From Candidatus Thiothrix anitrata (GTDB lineage Bacteria; Pseudomonadota; Gammaproteobacteria; Thiotrichales; Thiotrichaceae), in NCBI RefSeq assembly GCF_017901155.1, contig NZ_CP072800.1:62001-126000 (forward strand): a DNA stretch of 64,000 nucleotides, written 5' to 3'. Shown here piece by piece: positions 27,113 to 36,932 of this stretch. The position numbers and the translations under genes were made by a program. Within the stretch, counting starts at the first letter, position 1, and each line of letters opens with the position of its first letter. The notes beneath the pieces were generated by a model, which had not been told where the DNA came from, ran no database searches, and worked only from the letters and a program-made list of their open reading frames with translations.

Positions 27113-28181
27113 AGCTCACCCTCGGATCAGCCAAGGTGTAACAAAAATCAGCAATCAAATACCCTATCAAGGTCAAAAATCCGCTAATCCAAGTAATCGA
27201 CAGCACCAACTCACGGTCACGGCCTTTCACGGCTTCCACCGCCAACTGCCCCATCCCATTGATACTAAAAATATTTTCCACAATCAACGAGCCAGCCAAT
27301 AAACTCGGCAATAGCCCCGCCGATACCGTAATCAACGGTAATAAACTGTTACGAAATACATGCCGCCATAACACATCCGGCTCTGCCAGCCCTTTAGCAC
27401 GTGCGGTGCGTGCGTAATCCGCGTGCAAATTTTCCAACACCGAGGTTCGGGTCAATTTTGCCAAACCCGCAAACCCGGCATACGACAAACAAATAACCGG
27501 CAACACCAAATGCCACACCCGATCCAGCAAGAAACCGGGAACAAACTCACCGTTCAAAAGATGCGGCAAAAATGGCATATCCTGCGCTGCACGACTGGAA
27601 ATCCCGGCAGTCGGGAACCACTGAAAATGCTGCACACTCGCGAAAAACCCCAGTAACAACACCCCCGCCAGCATCGTCGGCACCGACCACAACGCCAACA
27701 TCGACACATTAGAAAACACATCAAAACGCCCACCGCGATCTTGCGCCGCCTTCACCCCAACAATAATCGCAATCAGATAAATCAACGGAATCGTTACCGC
27801 ATTCAGCAACAAAGTAATCGGAATGCGTTCCGCCAGAATCTCCCTCACCGGTCGCCCGTACATGAAACTCATGCCCAAATCCATGCCCTTGGTGAAAGAA
27901 AACCCGTTGTAATCACCTTCAGCATCTTGGGTAAAACCAATCGGCGACACATTATTTAGCCAGCGCAAATACTGAATCGGCGCAGGCTGATCCAACCCGT
28001 AACGCTGGTTGTAATACGCCATTAATGCCTGTTTTTCCTGCGGCTTCATGTCCGAGCCTTCCACCAGCGTTTGCGCACTGATCCCGCCCGGCGACAATAC
28101 CATGACGCTAAACACCACCAGCGTAATTCCCAACAAGGTGGGAATCATCAGCAACACACGACGTAACAGGTAGGTCAGCAT
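27105..28181 (-). CDS. Peptide ABC importer permease (YejB/DppB-like)
   Basis: 358 aa with about six transmembrane helices. The N-terminus MLTYLLRRVLLMIPTLLGI is typical of DppB/OppB-type permeases. The EAA loop is near residues 268-290 (NLHADYARTARAKGLAEPD). Like YejB it carries a long periplasmic stretch (about residues 30-100) after the first helix. It forms the transmembrane pore with the 25931-27112 product. It follows the binding-protein gene by 12 bases in the same operon. Confidence 0.92.
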   Translation of the reverse strand: MLTYLLRRVLLMIPTLLGITLVVFSVMVLSPGGISAQTLVEGSDMKPQEKQALMAYYNQRYGLDQPAPIQYLRWLNNVSPIGFTQDAEGDYNGFSFTKGMDLGMSFMYGRPVREILAERIPITLLLNAVTIPLIYLIAIIVGVKAAQDRGGRFDVFSNVSMLALWSVPTMLAGVLLLGFFASVQHFQWFPTAGISSRAAQDMPFLPHLLNGEFVPGFLLDRVWHLVLPVICLSYAGFAGLAKLTRTSVLENLHADYARTARAKGLAEPDVLWRHVFRNSLLPLITVSAGLLPSLLAGSLIVENIFSINGMGQLAVEAVKGRDRELVLSITWISGFLTLIGYLIADFCYTLADPRVSYD

Positions 28182-28193
28182 CGTAACACCCCG

Positions 28194-30047
28194 TTACTGT
28201 TGGTACTTTTGTTGGGCGGCAGGCACGTAATTTTCCAACGGCAACAGCCCACGGTTTAACCCCAACTTAGTCATTTGCAGGTTGTGAATGCGCTTATCAA
28301 TAAACGCCAAAGTCTTGCGGCGCATTAAAAACGTGTAGGGTTGATCGTCGTACATAATACGTTCCGCCTGTTGCCACAACGGCATCCGCGTTGCTTCATC
28401 CACCGTCGCTCGTGCCTGATCAATCAACTTATCCAACTCAGGATTTTTATAGCTGATGGTATTATCGCCGTCGGTTTTTGCCTGCGAACTGTGGAACATC
28501 TGGTAAATATCGGTTTCAATACCGCTCGTCCAACCCAGCGTAATCGCGTCAAAATCCTTTTTATTCAAAGACTCCAACATGACCGGCCATTCTTGTGGGA
28601 ACGGAATCATTTTCACCCCAGCCTTGGCGTATAAATCCTTAAGTAACAACACCATACGCTTGGTGTCTTCATTCGCATCGAAATACGTCAGCTTGAATTC
28701 AAACGGCTGCCCCGCTGCATCCTCCAACACCCCGTCTTTATTGCGGTCTTCGTAACCCACTTCTTTTAATAAGGCTTGGGCTTTTTCCAGATTAAACGCA
28801 TAAGGCTGTAACGCCGGATCGTGTTGCTTACTGGTATTGCTAAACGGGCTAACCGCAGGCTCGGCGTAATCCAAAAACACGTCTTTAATCACGCGCTGCA
28901 CGTCGGTCAAATGCGACATCGCTTGGCGTACCCGCTTATCTGCAAAGCGTGTCGGTTTGCCGCCACGCTCTTGATTCCAGCCAATATAACTGTAACCAGC
29001 CACAGGCGGCATGTACTCGAAATGCTGGCTCTTATCCATCATTTGCGGGTCTTGTTTCAAATCCGCGTATTCCTTAGGACGTGCGCCGTAAGCGTCAATC
29101 TCACCGTTGCGGTAAGTGGTCAAACGCGCACTATCATTTTGAATAATTTTCCACAAAATGCGGTTGTAAGACGGCTGCACATCGCCCCAATAACGCTCAT
29201 TGCGCACCAATTCCACATTGCCTTTATCCGGTGTCCAGCCTTTAGGATCTGGCATTTGGAAAGGGCCACTCCCCAATAACAAACCTTTCGACTCATTAAA
29301 TGCCTGCGGGGTTTTCAGGTAAGGCTCGTAAAAATGTTGCGGGAAAATCGACATACCTCCCGCCAGCGATAATGCCTCGAAATACGGCTCTTTGTAGGTG
29401 AATACCACCTCGTATTTACCATTGGCTTTAACACTCGCGATTTTCTCCAGATACGCCCGGTCACGCGGTGCTTGAATTGCTTCGGTCATAATAAAATCGA
29501 AGGTGAACGCCACATCATCCGCCGTCAGCGGCTTACCGTCTGAAAAAGTCACGTCATCGCGCATCTGGAAGGTAATCGTCAAACCGTCCGCACTCACCTG
29601 CCAACTTTTCGCAATCAACCCCTCCCACGCCAGCGTATCCGGGTTGCGGGTAATCAGACTCTCAAGCACGTAACTTTGCACATCAGAGGCATAGGCATCA
29701 GAGGACACCAACGGAGTAAGGGTTTTGAGGTTATTACCAAACGCATTTACGCTCCAATCGCCTTGCGCATAACCCGCTTGCTGCGTCATCGCGTGAGCGC
29801 GGTTAAATGCAGCAGCAACAGCGGGCGTGGTTGCGGTTGCGGCATTATCGGTGCGTGCAAGCGTGCCACTGCTCACCGCGCTGCGTAAATCACGCATATC
29901 TTTAGCTTGGGCTTGCAATGCGGTTTGCATTTCCGTCAGCCGTAACCATTGGCGGTCAATCTGGTACATAACCAGCAGCAACAGCGTAATTAATACGGCA
30001 ATCAGGGCGTAAAGAATCCAGTCTTTGGTGGTGAGTCGTTTTTGCAT
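28194..30047 (-). CDS. Peptide-binding protein (SBP family 5) with N-terminal membrane anchor
   Basis: 617 aa. The bulk (from about residue 85) is an extracellular solute-binding family 5 domain (SLITRNPDTLAWEGLIAKSW, DDVTFSDGKPLTADDVAF and WTSGIETDIYQMFHSSQ). It does not have a cleavable signal or lipobox: residues about 11-30 form a hydrophobic helix (WILYALIAVLITLLLLVMY), followed by a short helical, possibly coiled-coil segment (about 32-60). It is therefore likely tethered to the inner membrane, unlike classical soluble YejA. It is the first gene of the four-gene operon and is divergent from fabI. Confidence 0.88.
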   Translation of the reverse strand: MQKRLTTKDWILYALIAVLITLLLLVMYQIDRQWLRLTEMQTALQAQAKDMRDLRSAVSSGTLARTDNAATATTPAVAAAFNRAHAMTQQAGYAQGDWSVNAFGNNLKTLTPLVSSDAYASDVQSYVLESLITRNPDTLAWEGLIAKSWQVSADGLTITFQMRDDVTFSDGKPLTADDVAFTFDFIMTEAIQAPRDRAYLEKIASVKANGKYEVVFTYKEPYFEALSLAGGMSIFPQHFYEPYLKTPQAFNESKGLLLGSGPFQMPDPKGWTPDKGNVELVRNERYWGDVQPSYNRILWKIIQNDSARLTTYRNGEIDAYGARPKEYADLKQDPQMMDKSQHFEYMPPVAGYSYIGWNQERGGKPTRFADKRVRQAMSHLTDVQRVIKDVFLDYAEPAVSPFSNTSKQHDPALQPYAFNLEKAQALLKEVGYEDRNKDGVLEDAAGQPFEFKLTYFDANEDTKRMVLLLKDLYAKAGVKMIPFPQEWPVMLESLNKKDFDAITLGWTSGIETDIYQMFHSSQAKTDGDNTISYKNPELDKLIDQARATVDEATRMPLWQQAERIMYDDQPYTFLMRRKTLAFIDKRIHNLQMTKLGLNRGLLPLENYVPAAQQKYQQ

Positions 30048-30107
30048 GTTGTTCGTGTATACTGATGAATTTTACCAAAGCATAACACCAAGTTTAAGGA
30101 GAATCAC

Positions 30108-30899
30108 ATGGGTTTTCTCACTGGCAAACGCGCCCTGATCACCGGGATCGCAAGTGACCGTTCCATCGCTTACGGTATTGCCGAAGCCATGCACCGCGAA
30201 GGTGCTGAATTAGCGTTCACTTACCAAAACGACAAGCTGAAAACACGAGTCGAAAAAACCGCTGCTGCGTTTGGCTCCAGCATTGTGATTCACTGCGACG
30301 TGGCGACTGACGACAGCATCGCGACGGCGTTCACCGAACTCGGTACACACTGGGATGGCGTGGACATTGTGGTTCACTCCATTGCTTTCGCCCCCAAAGA
30401 ACAACTGAACGGGAGCATCGTCGACAATACCACCCGCGAAGGCTCAATGATTGCGCACGACATCAGTGCTTACAGCTTTATCGCCATGGCACGCTACGCG
30501 AAACCGTTGATGGCAGGCCGTAACGGTTCTTTGCTGGCGTTGAGCTATTTGGGCGCGGTTGCAGCTATCCCCAACTACAACGTGATGGGCATGGCAAAAG
30601 CCAGCTTGGAAGCGGCGGTACGTTTCATGGCTGCTGATTTGGGGCCACAAGGCATCCGGGTTAATGCGATTTCCGCAGGCCCGATTCGTACCCTTGCAGC
30701 GGCTGGCATCGCCGGATTCCGCAAAATGCTCGACCATTTCGAGAAATATGCCCCCATGCGGCGTAATGTCACCATTGAAGAAGTCGGCAATGTTGCAGCG
30801 TTCCTGTCATCTGATTTAGCATCCGGTGTCACGGGTGAAATCACCTATGTGGATGGCGGTTGGAATATTCTGGGCATGTCCGGGTTAGGCGAAGAATAA
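30108..30899 (+). CDS. fabI: Enoyl-[acyl-carrier-protein] reductase (NADH) FabI
   Basis: Last step of fatty acid chain elongation: reduces trans-2-enoyl-ACP with NADH. 263 aa of the short-chain dehydrogenase fold. Seen: [20 protein letters not shown] (FabI-type nucleotide site), HSIAFAP, LSYLGA, and the catalytic [13 protein letters not shown] (Tyr-x6-Lys), with [11 protein letters not shown] near the substrate loop. The ribosome site TAAGGAG precedes the ATG by 7 bases. It is divergent from the peptide importer operon. Confidence 0.96.
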   Translation: MGFLTGKRALITGIASDRSIAYGIAEAMHREGAELAFTYQNDKLKTRVEKTAAAFGSSIVIHCDVATDDSIATAFTELGTHWDGVDIVVHSIAFAPKEQLNGSIVDNTTREGSMIAHDISAYSFIAMARYAKPLMAGRNGSLLALSYLGAVAAIPNYNVMGMAKASLEAAVRFMAADLGPQGIRVNAISAGPIRTLAAAGIAGFRKMLDHFEKYAPMRRNVTIEEVGNVAAFLSSDLASGVTGEITYVDGGWNILGMSGLGEE

Positions 30900-30918
30900 C
30901 CCCCGGAGCGGAGCACTG

Positions 30919-30957
30919 GTGGTGATGTTAGCAAGCAAATCCTTGCTGCATCACCAC
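30919..30957. terminator. Inverted repeat after fabI (possible terminator)
   Basis: The arms GTGGTGATG (30919-30927) and CATCACCAC (30949-30957) pair perfectly; AGCAAG and CTTGCT extend the stem inside. No T run follows, so intrinsic termination is uncertain; it could stabilise the fabI mRNA 3' end or be Rho-dependent. Confidence 0.5.
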
Positions 30958-31064
30958 TCACCGCACCAATAACGTTGACCGCCAGCCTCAAATAATAATG
31001 AAAAAATAACATAAAATTTATCCACGCTATACTACGGTATAAGCTGTGTTTAGGAGGAACAACA

Positions 31065-31610
31065 ATGACAACTGCTATTTTTGGCAAAACCCCCAAAGGC
31101 ATCCAAGAAGTTGAAACCAAAGCAAATGGTTTATCCATGATCGAACGCTGGGTTCTAATTTCAGTTGATGGTAAACGTACTTTTGAAGACCTAAAAGCCC
31201 TGCCACGTGTTAACGACCTCAATGCGGTGCTGACACTGTTGGAAACAGGCGGCTACATCCGCAAAGTGGGTTCATCATCCGCTTCAGTCGCCAACGCTGC
31301 TGCTAATACCGCAACACCAACAACGCCGAATACTACAAACGTCGCTTCCGGCTCCGCTACACGTTTTCGTGAATTACCTGCTAGATTTGATCCCGCCACT
31401 TTTAACATGGCAAAAAACTTTATGGTTAACACCTTGAATGCGTTCAAAGGCTTTTACGGCGCAACCAGTTTGGTGCGCAGCATTGATCATTGCCAAACCC
31501 ATGAAGAACTACGCGCTTTGTTCGATGCATGGCACGAATCCATTTCCGGCACCCGTCAATGGCAAAAACAAGGCGCAGACTTGCAGAAAAAGTTGCTGGA
31601 TGTGATTTGA
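31065..31610 (+). CDS. Conserved hypothetical protein
   Basis: 181 aa, no recognised domain name. The N-terminal part (about 1-68) resembles a winged helix-like module (GLSMIERWVLISVDGKRTFE, then LLETGGYIRKV). A low-complexity Ala/Thr/Asn/Ser linker (about 70-100) follows, then a helical C-terminal domain (about 115-181, FNMAKNFMVNTLNAFKGFYG and EELRALFDAWHESISGTRQW). No signal peptide. A strong ribosome site (TAGGAGG) precedes the ATG. It leads the row of genes that ends with cysG and dapE, but the operon is not proven. The function is unknown; the layout suggests a two-module cytoplasmic protein. Confidence 0.75.
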   Translation: MTTAIFGKTPKGIQEVETKANGLSMIERWVLISVDGKRTFEDLKALPRVNDLNAVLTLLETGGYIRKVGSSSASVANAAANTATPTTPNTTNVASGSATRFRELPARFDPATFNMAKNFMVNTLNAFKGFYGATSLVRSIDHCQTHEELRALFDAWHESISGTRQWQKQGADLQKKLLDVI

Positions 31611-31640
31611 AGGCAACGGCTAACTACCACAACAGGGTTA

Positions 31641-32825
31641 TTGGCATCCCGCCCCCCTACCCCCGATAATCTTGAGTCATTATCTGGGAAATCGGTACAC
31701 ACCTTGCAGCTTTCCAACGAAGACAACCTGCGGCTCAACGTCCTGCTTGCTCAACCGCTGCAAGCCGTGCGCATTAACGAGTCCACCATGACCGTCCACG
31801 CCCTCACCGAGCGGGGCGAAGCGAAAGTGCGCCTCAACCCCACCGCGCGGGACGAGCAATACCTGCGCTGGGTACGCGAATTGCTCTCCATGAAAGTGAC
31901 TGGCTCACCCGGCGGCTACCCGATTTTCCTGAAACGCTGGACGCGCATGGGTCACGCCCGCAACAACCTCGACCAAATGTTGCTCCTCGGCGAACCCGAA
32001 GCTGTCGCCGCCGTGGTCTACACCCCAGGCTTAACCCACGACATCGCCCGCCGCGCATGGTGGGCAAGCCCCAGTGCCACCAACGCCCGCTGCCTATTGG
32101 AAAACCCCGAAGTCGTCGCAGGCGAACTTGGCAAAGAACTCACCGCCTACCTGCTCGAATTCTTACCCTTTGAAGAAGTGCAACTCGACGTGGTAGACAC
32201 CGTGCGCCTCTGCCTGCAAGGTGAACTCATCACCCCCGCCGAACGCACGAAACTCTGGGAACGCGCCAAACGCAAAAACCCATTCTACATCGGTTTCCTG
32301 CACGCTGACCCCACCTACATTCCCTTGCCCGATAAGCCGCATCGCCACCACGCCGACCTCATCGCGCAACTGGCAACGCAACTCGACGCAAACAACCCCT
32401 ACGCCCAAGTCCTCAGCCAAACGCTTGATAGCGCAGGGCAAAATTGGCTACGCGCCCTGCAACTCGCGCTCGAAAAGCCCGTCGATCAAGAAGTCGTCAT
32501 TTCCTTATTCATCGCCATCGACAAACGTTTCCCGCTGCCGTTGCCGGAATCGCGCGGAGTACGCGACCTGAATACCGCCCTACACCGCGCTGAACAATTC
32601 TGCCACGCCGCTGATGATTGCCCCCCCGACGCAAAAGCGGTGCGTGACACCTTGAATCCCGATACATTGCCCCTATTTAAGGCTATGTTAATATTGGCGC
32701 AAATGGGGGAAGATTCCCTCATTCCGTATTTTGGCGGCAACGATTCGGTCGGTTCAGTGATGCGCAAACGCCTTGAACCCTTGATCAAACCCTTGCTAGC
32801 GCAAACCACCCTTTTACTCAAATAG
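31641..32825 (+). CDS. DsrS-like protein
   Basis: 394 aa, cytoplasmic and soluble, no signal or TM. The start shown is a TTG at 31641; a TTG at 31704 just before LQLSNEDNLRLNVLLAQ would match related proteins better, so the first about 20 residues may be wrong. The sequence around residues 25-110 (LRLNVLLAQPLQAVRINES, then RGEAKVRLNPTARDEQYL and GSPGGYPIFLKRWTRMG) recalls DsrS, the last gene of the Allochromatium dsr operon. DsrS is a cytosolic protein of unknown biochemical role. Here it lies 20 kb from the dsr cluster but three genes upstream of cysG, which makes the Dsr siroheme precursor. The family is called from memory of sequences, not from a search. Confidence 0.55.
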   Translation: MASRPPTPDNLESLSGKSVHTLQLSNEDNLRLNVLLAQPLQAVRINESTMTVHALTERGEAKVRLNPTARDEQYLRWVRELLSMKVTGSPGGYPIFLKRWTRMGHARNNLDQMLLLGEPEAVAAVVYTPGLTHDIARRAWWASPSATNARCLLENPEVVAGELGKELTAYLLEFLPFEEVQLDVVDTVRLCLQGELITPAERTKLWERAKRKNPFYIGFLHADPTYIPLPDKPHRHHADLIAQLATQLDANNPYAQVLSQTLDSAGQNWLRALQLALEKPVDQEVVISLFIAIDKRFPLPLPESRGVRDLNTALHRAEQFCHAADDCPPDAKAVRDTLNPDTLPLFKAMLILAQMGEDSLIPYFGGNDSVGSVMRKRLEPLIKPLLAQTTLLLK

Positions 32826-32833
32826 GTACACCC

Positions 32834-33070
32834 ATGCCCTACTACGTGTTCAAAATCACCCAACCCAACCCGATGATCAAAAATCTGGACATGCAGCAAG
32901 CCTGTGAAGTTTACAAAGATGCGAGAGAACTGGCGCGTGACTTGCGAGCCAAGCAAGAACCGGGCGACAAAGCCATCGTCAAAATCGTCTTCGCCGCCAG
33001 CCAACTCGAAGCCGAAGAAAACCTGCACGAAACCCGCGAAAAACCCATCCTGATGGAATGGGAAAAGTAA
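32834..33070 (+). CDS. Small conserved hypothetical protein
   Basis: 78 aa. It begins MPYYVFKITQP and has a basic helical middle (ACEVYKDARELARDLRAKQ) and an acidic C-terminus. It starts 8 bases after the DsrS-like stop and ends 7 bases before the next gene, so it is probably co-transcribed with both. No cysteine apart from one (C27). I have a faint recollection of similar short proteins in purple sulfur and related gammaproteobacteria, but no functional information. Confidence 0.8.
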   Translation: MPYYVFKITQPNPMIKNLDMQQACEVYKDARELARDLRAKQEPGDKAIVKIVFAASQLEAEENLHETREKPILMEWEK

Positions 33071-33077
33071 GCCGCGC

Positions 33078-33530
33078 ATGGATGAAGACCAATACCGCAC
33101 GGTTTACCGCGAAGTTAACGCCAACCGCTGCGTATTCGAGAAGGCATTAAATAATCGGCGTTGCGATTGCAGCCGCCACGAGCGTTTCCTGCTGGCAACC
33201 CGCGAAGCAGTGGGCTGTAAATCAGAAGCCAGCCTCGCCAATTGCACGGTTTTTTTAGACACCTTGCGTGAAAAATCCCGCTTTGCCCTGCGTGAAACCC
33301 TGATTGATGGCCCTTTACCGCACAATAAGGAACTCAAAGTGCAAGCAGGCGGCACATTAGCCCTGCAACAGCACCTTTTTCCTGAGCAAACAGCGGCAAA
33401 AACCACGCAAGACATCTACGAATTGGTCAACATTGCGCTGTCAAAATACGTTAACATTGCCGATTTCCCGTATGGCGAACTCGTCAAAGGTGTCGTCCAC
33501 TACGAAAGCCGCCCCAAACGTGGCAAATAA
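33078..33530 (+). CDS. Conserved hypothetical protein with a Cys cluster
   Basis: 150 aa. The N-terminal half contains five cysteines (C18, C28, C30, C47 and C56: NRCVFEK, NNRRCDCSRHERFLLAT, VGCKSEASLANC), which could hold an Fe-S cluster or metal. The C-terminal half (about 92-145) is a separate helical segment (DIYELVNIALSKYVNIADF). The pattern CVFEK...RCxCS...ExVGCxS looks familiar from proteobacterial conserved hypotheticals. It is followed by cysG after 19 bases. A role in siroheme, sulfur or Fe-S metabolism is only suggested by place. Confidence 0.8.
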   Translation: MDEDQYRTVYREVNANRCVFEKALNNRRCDCSRHERFLLATREAVGCKSEASLANCTVFLDTLREKSRFALRETLIDGPLPHNKELKVQAGGTLALQQHLFPEQTAAKTTQDIYELVNIALSKYVNIADFPYGELVKGVVHYESRPKRGK

Positions 33531-33549
33531 CCCAGTTTTTAGGTGATAA

Positions 33550-34989
33550 ATGGATCGTTTCCCCGTCTTTCTTGACCTGCATAACCGTCAGTGCCTCGTG
33601 GTTGGCGGTGGCAAAGTAGCCGAACGTAAAGTAGACAGCCTGCTCAAAGCGGGCGCTGTCGTGACGTTAATTGCCCCCGACATCACCAAGGAAATGGGCA
33701 TTATCAGTAGCGGGCAACGTGTCCAACACCATGCACGTCCGTTTGCGGATAGCGACATTGACAGGCAATTCCTCGTGATCGCCGCGACCAACAATCCCAG
33801 CGTCAATGAGCACATTGCCAGCCTTGCCGATGCGCGGAATATTCCGGTGAATGTGGTCGATGATGCCTCGGTTGGCAATTTCATTATCCCCTCGGTCGTG
33901 GATCGCTCACCCGTGATGATTGCGGTATCAACAGGTGGCGCATCCCCCGTATTGGCACGGCAATTGCGCATGAAGCTGGAAACCATGATTCCCCCGCAAT
34001 GCGGCGAACTCGCAGGCATCACCGAAGAATACCGCGACATTGTGAAAAAGCACCTGCCCGAAGCACAGCGCAAAACCTTCTGGGAAAAAGCCTTGAAAGG
34101 GCCGTTTGCCGAGTTGGTTTACGCCGGTCACGTCGAGGATGCGCGGCGTTTGCTGGATGAAATGCTGGTAAGCTACCCCGACGGACAAACGATGGGCGAA
34201 GTATATTTGGTCGGCTCAGGCCCCGGCGACCCCGATTTGCTGACCTTTAAAGCCTTGCGCCTAATGCAGCAAGCCGACGTGATGGTGTACGACCGCCTCG
34301 TCTCCAAGTCGATTCTGGACATGGCAAACCAACGCGCTGAACGCATTTACGTCGGCAAAGAAAAAGCCAGCCACGCCGTACCGCAAGATCAAATCAACGA
34401 CTTGCTGGTGAAACTCGCCAAGCAAGGCAAGCGCGTGTTGCGTTTGAAAGGCGGCGACCCGTTCATCTTCGGGCGCGGTGGCGAAGAAATCGAAACACTG
34501 GCAGAAAACGGCGTGCCGTTCCAAGTTGTCCCCGGCATTACCGCCGCTTCTGGCTGTTCGTCTTACGCAGGCATTCCATTGACGCACCGCGATTACGCGC
34601 AATCCTGCACTTTTGCCACCGGGCATCTAAAAGACGGCAGCATCGACCTGAATTGGGCACAATTATCGCAACCGAATCAAACTGTGGTGTTCTACATGGG
34701 TTTGACCGGCATCGAAGTAATCAGCCAACAATTACAAGCCTTCGGGCGTTCCGGCGATACGCCTGCGGCACTGGTGGAACAAGGCACCACACGCAATCAG
34801 CGCGTCCACATCGGTACGATTGCCACCTTACCGCAATTGGTGAAAGACAGCGGTGTCCGCGCCCCCACCCTCACCATTGTCGGCGAAGTGGTTAATTTAC
34901 ATAGCAAATTGCATTGGTACGAACCGCAACGCCACGTTATTGCCAGCGAATTCAGCCTCGACCACCCTGTTGCTCCCGTGGAGGTATAA
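33550..34989 (+). CDS. cysG: Siroheme synthase CysG (fused)
   Basis: 479 aa multifunctional enzyme converting uroporphyrinogen III to siroheme: uroporphyrinogen methyltransferase, precorrin-2 dehydrogenase and ferrochelatase. The N-terminal domain (about 1-200) has the NAD site VVGGGKVAERKV; the C-terminal SUMT domain (about 215-460) has VYLVGSGPGDPDLLTF, GGDPFIFGRGGEE and ASGCSSYAGIP. Siroheme is the cofactor of DsrAB in this genome and possibly of assimilatory sulfite reductase. The S24 gene follows its stop by 3 bases. Confidence 0.96.
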   Translation: MDRFPVFLDLHNRQCLVVGGGKVAERKVDSLLKAGAVVTLIAPDITKEMGIISSGQRVQHHARPFADSDIDRQFLVIAATNNPSVNEHIASLADARNIPVNVVDDASVGNFIIPSVVDRSPVMIAVSTGGASPVLARQLRMKLETMIPPQCGELAGITEEYRDIVKKHLPEAQRKTFWEKALKGPFAELVYAGHVEDARRLLDEMLVSYPDGQTMGEVYLVGSGPGDPDLLTFKALRLMQQADVMVYDRLVSKSILDMANQRAERIYVGKEKASHAVPQDQINDLLVKLAKQGKRVLRLKGGDPFIFGRGGEEIETLAENGVPFQVVPGITAASGCSSYAGIPLTHRDYAQSCTFATGHLKDGSIDLNWAQLSQPNQTVVFYMGLTGIEVISQQLQAFGRSGDTPAALVEQGTTRNQRVHIGTIATLPQLVKDSGVRAPTLTIVGEVVNLHSKLHWYEPQRHVIASEFSLDHPVAPVEV

Positions 34990-34992
34990 GCC

Positions 34993-35415
34993 ATGTCCGA
35001 AACCCGTATCAACGTTGAAACCTTCAAGCAAAATCTCAATGCCACTGGGCAAGATTTCAAACACAATATGAGTTCCGAAGGCAGTTGCTCCGAAAACGAA
35101 CCCTACGCCATGCAAGTCATCGACGACAGCATGGAGCCAGAATTCGCCAAAGGTTGCGTGATTGTGATCGACCCGACCGGCATTGTGCGAGATGGCGCGT
35201 ATGTATTCGCCATCGACGACAAAGACGAATACATTTTCCGCCAATTGCGCATTATCGAAGGCAAATACATCCTCGTTGCTCTCAACGATGACTACGAAGC
35301 CATCGAAATCAGCGGTATGAAACGCATCGAAGGCGTGATTACCCAACGTTCGGCGGGCAGTTATCGACCACCGAATGGCAAACGCCGCACCTACCACAAG
35401 TGGTACGACAAATGA
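34993..35415 (+). CDS. S24/LexA-like peptidase-fold protein, catalytic Lys apparently lost
   Basis: 140 aa consisting of the C-terminal LexA/UmuD fold with no DNA-binding domain. The catalytic Ser is recognisable in IDDSMEPEFAKG. The place where LexA has the general-base Lys (EVTVKRL type) reads EYIFRQLRI, so Arg or Phe replaces it. Ribosome site GGAGG precedes the ATG. The gene sits between cysG and an ArsC/Spx-like gene, overlapping the latter by 4 bases. Without the Lys it may be a non-cleaving relative; other S24 proteins of this kind act as regulators, but that is inference. Confidence 0.78.
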   Translation: MSETRINVETFKQNLNATGQDFKHNMSSEGSCSENEPYAMQVIDDSMEPEFAKGCVIVIDPTGIVRDGAYVFAIDDKDEYIFRQLRIIEGKYILVALNDDYEAIEISGMKRIEGVITQRSAGSYRPPNGKRRTYHKWYDK

Positions 35416-35759
35416 CGATTATGTACGGCATCCCCAATTGCGACACCGTAAAAAAAGCCCGTGCATGGCTCGGTGAACGCGGCATTGAATACACCTTCCA
35501 CGATTTTCGTAAGGATGGCGTAAATCCGGTCTGGTTACGCGCATGGGTGGACGAATTCGGCTGGGAAACGCTGGTTAACCGCAAAGGCACAACGTGGCGC
35601 AAACTGCCGGAAGAAACCCGCGAGAATATGGATGAAGCGATTGCGTTGGCGGTGATGGAAGAATTACCGTCGATCATTAAACGTCCGCTACTCGATTTAG
35701 GGACGCGGCATGTGGTGGGCTTTTCACCGGATTCTTATCGCCAGCTTTTTCAAAACTAA
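35412..35759 (+). CDS. ArsC/Spx-family protein (YffB-like)
   Basis: 115 aa with a glutaredoxin-like fold. It starts MTIMYGIPNCDTVKKARAWL, with the single active-site Cys in GIPNCDTVKK, followed by EYTFHDFRKDGV; the ArsC-type C-terminal elements NRKGTTWRKL and IIKRPLLD are also present. The YffB/ArsC/Spx group often lacks demonstrated arsenate reductase activity. The ATG at 35412 overlaps the S24 stop (ATGA). It lies immediately before dapE, as yffB does in many Gammaproteobacteria. Confidence 0.88.
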   Translation: MTIMYGIPNCDTVKKARAWLGERGIEYTFHDFRKDGVNPVWLRAWVDEFGWETLVNRKGTTWRKLPEETRENMDEAIALAVMEELPSIIKRPLLDLGTRHVVGFSPDSYRQLFQN

Positions 35760-36902
<1,143 letters not shown>

Positions 36903-36907
36903 AGGCG

Positions 36908-36926
36908 TGCCGGGCGACACCCGGCA
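36908..36926. terminator. Hairpin after dapE
   Basis: The stem TGCCGGG/CCCGGCA (7 bp, loop CGACA) is followed by TCTTAACT. It lies between the convergent dapE and AT-hook genes and probably ends both transcripts. Confidence 0.7.
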
Positions 36927-36932
36927 TCTTAA

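Noticed and set aside
30919-30957. Inverted repeat after fabI as a repeat-family member
   Set aside because: Its sequence does not match families A or B, so it is listed only as a possible terminator.
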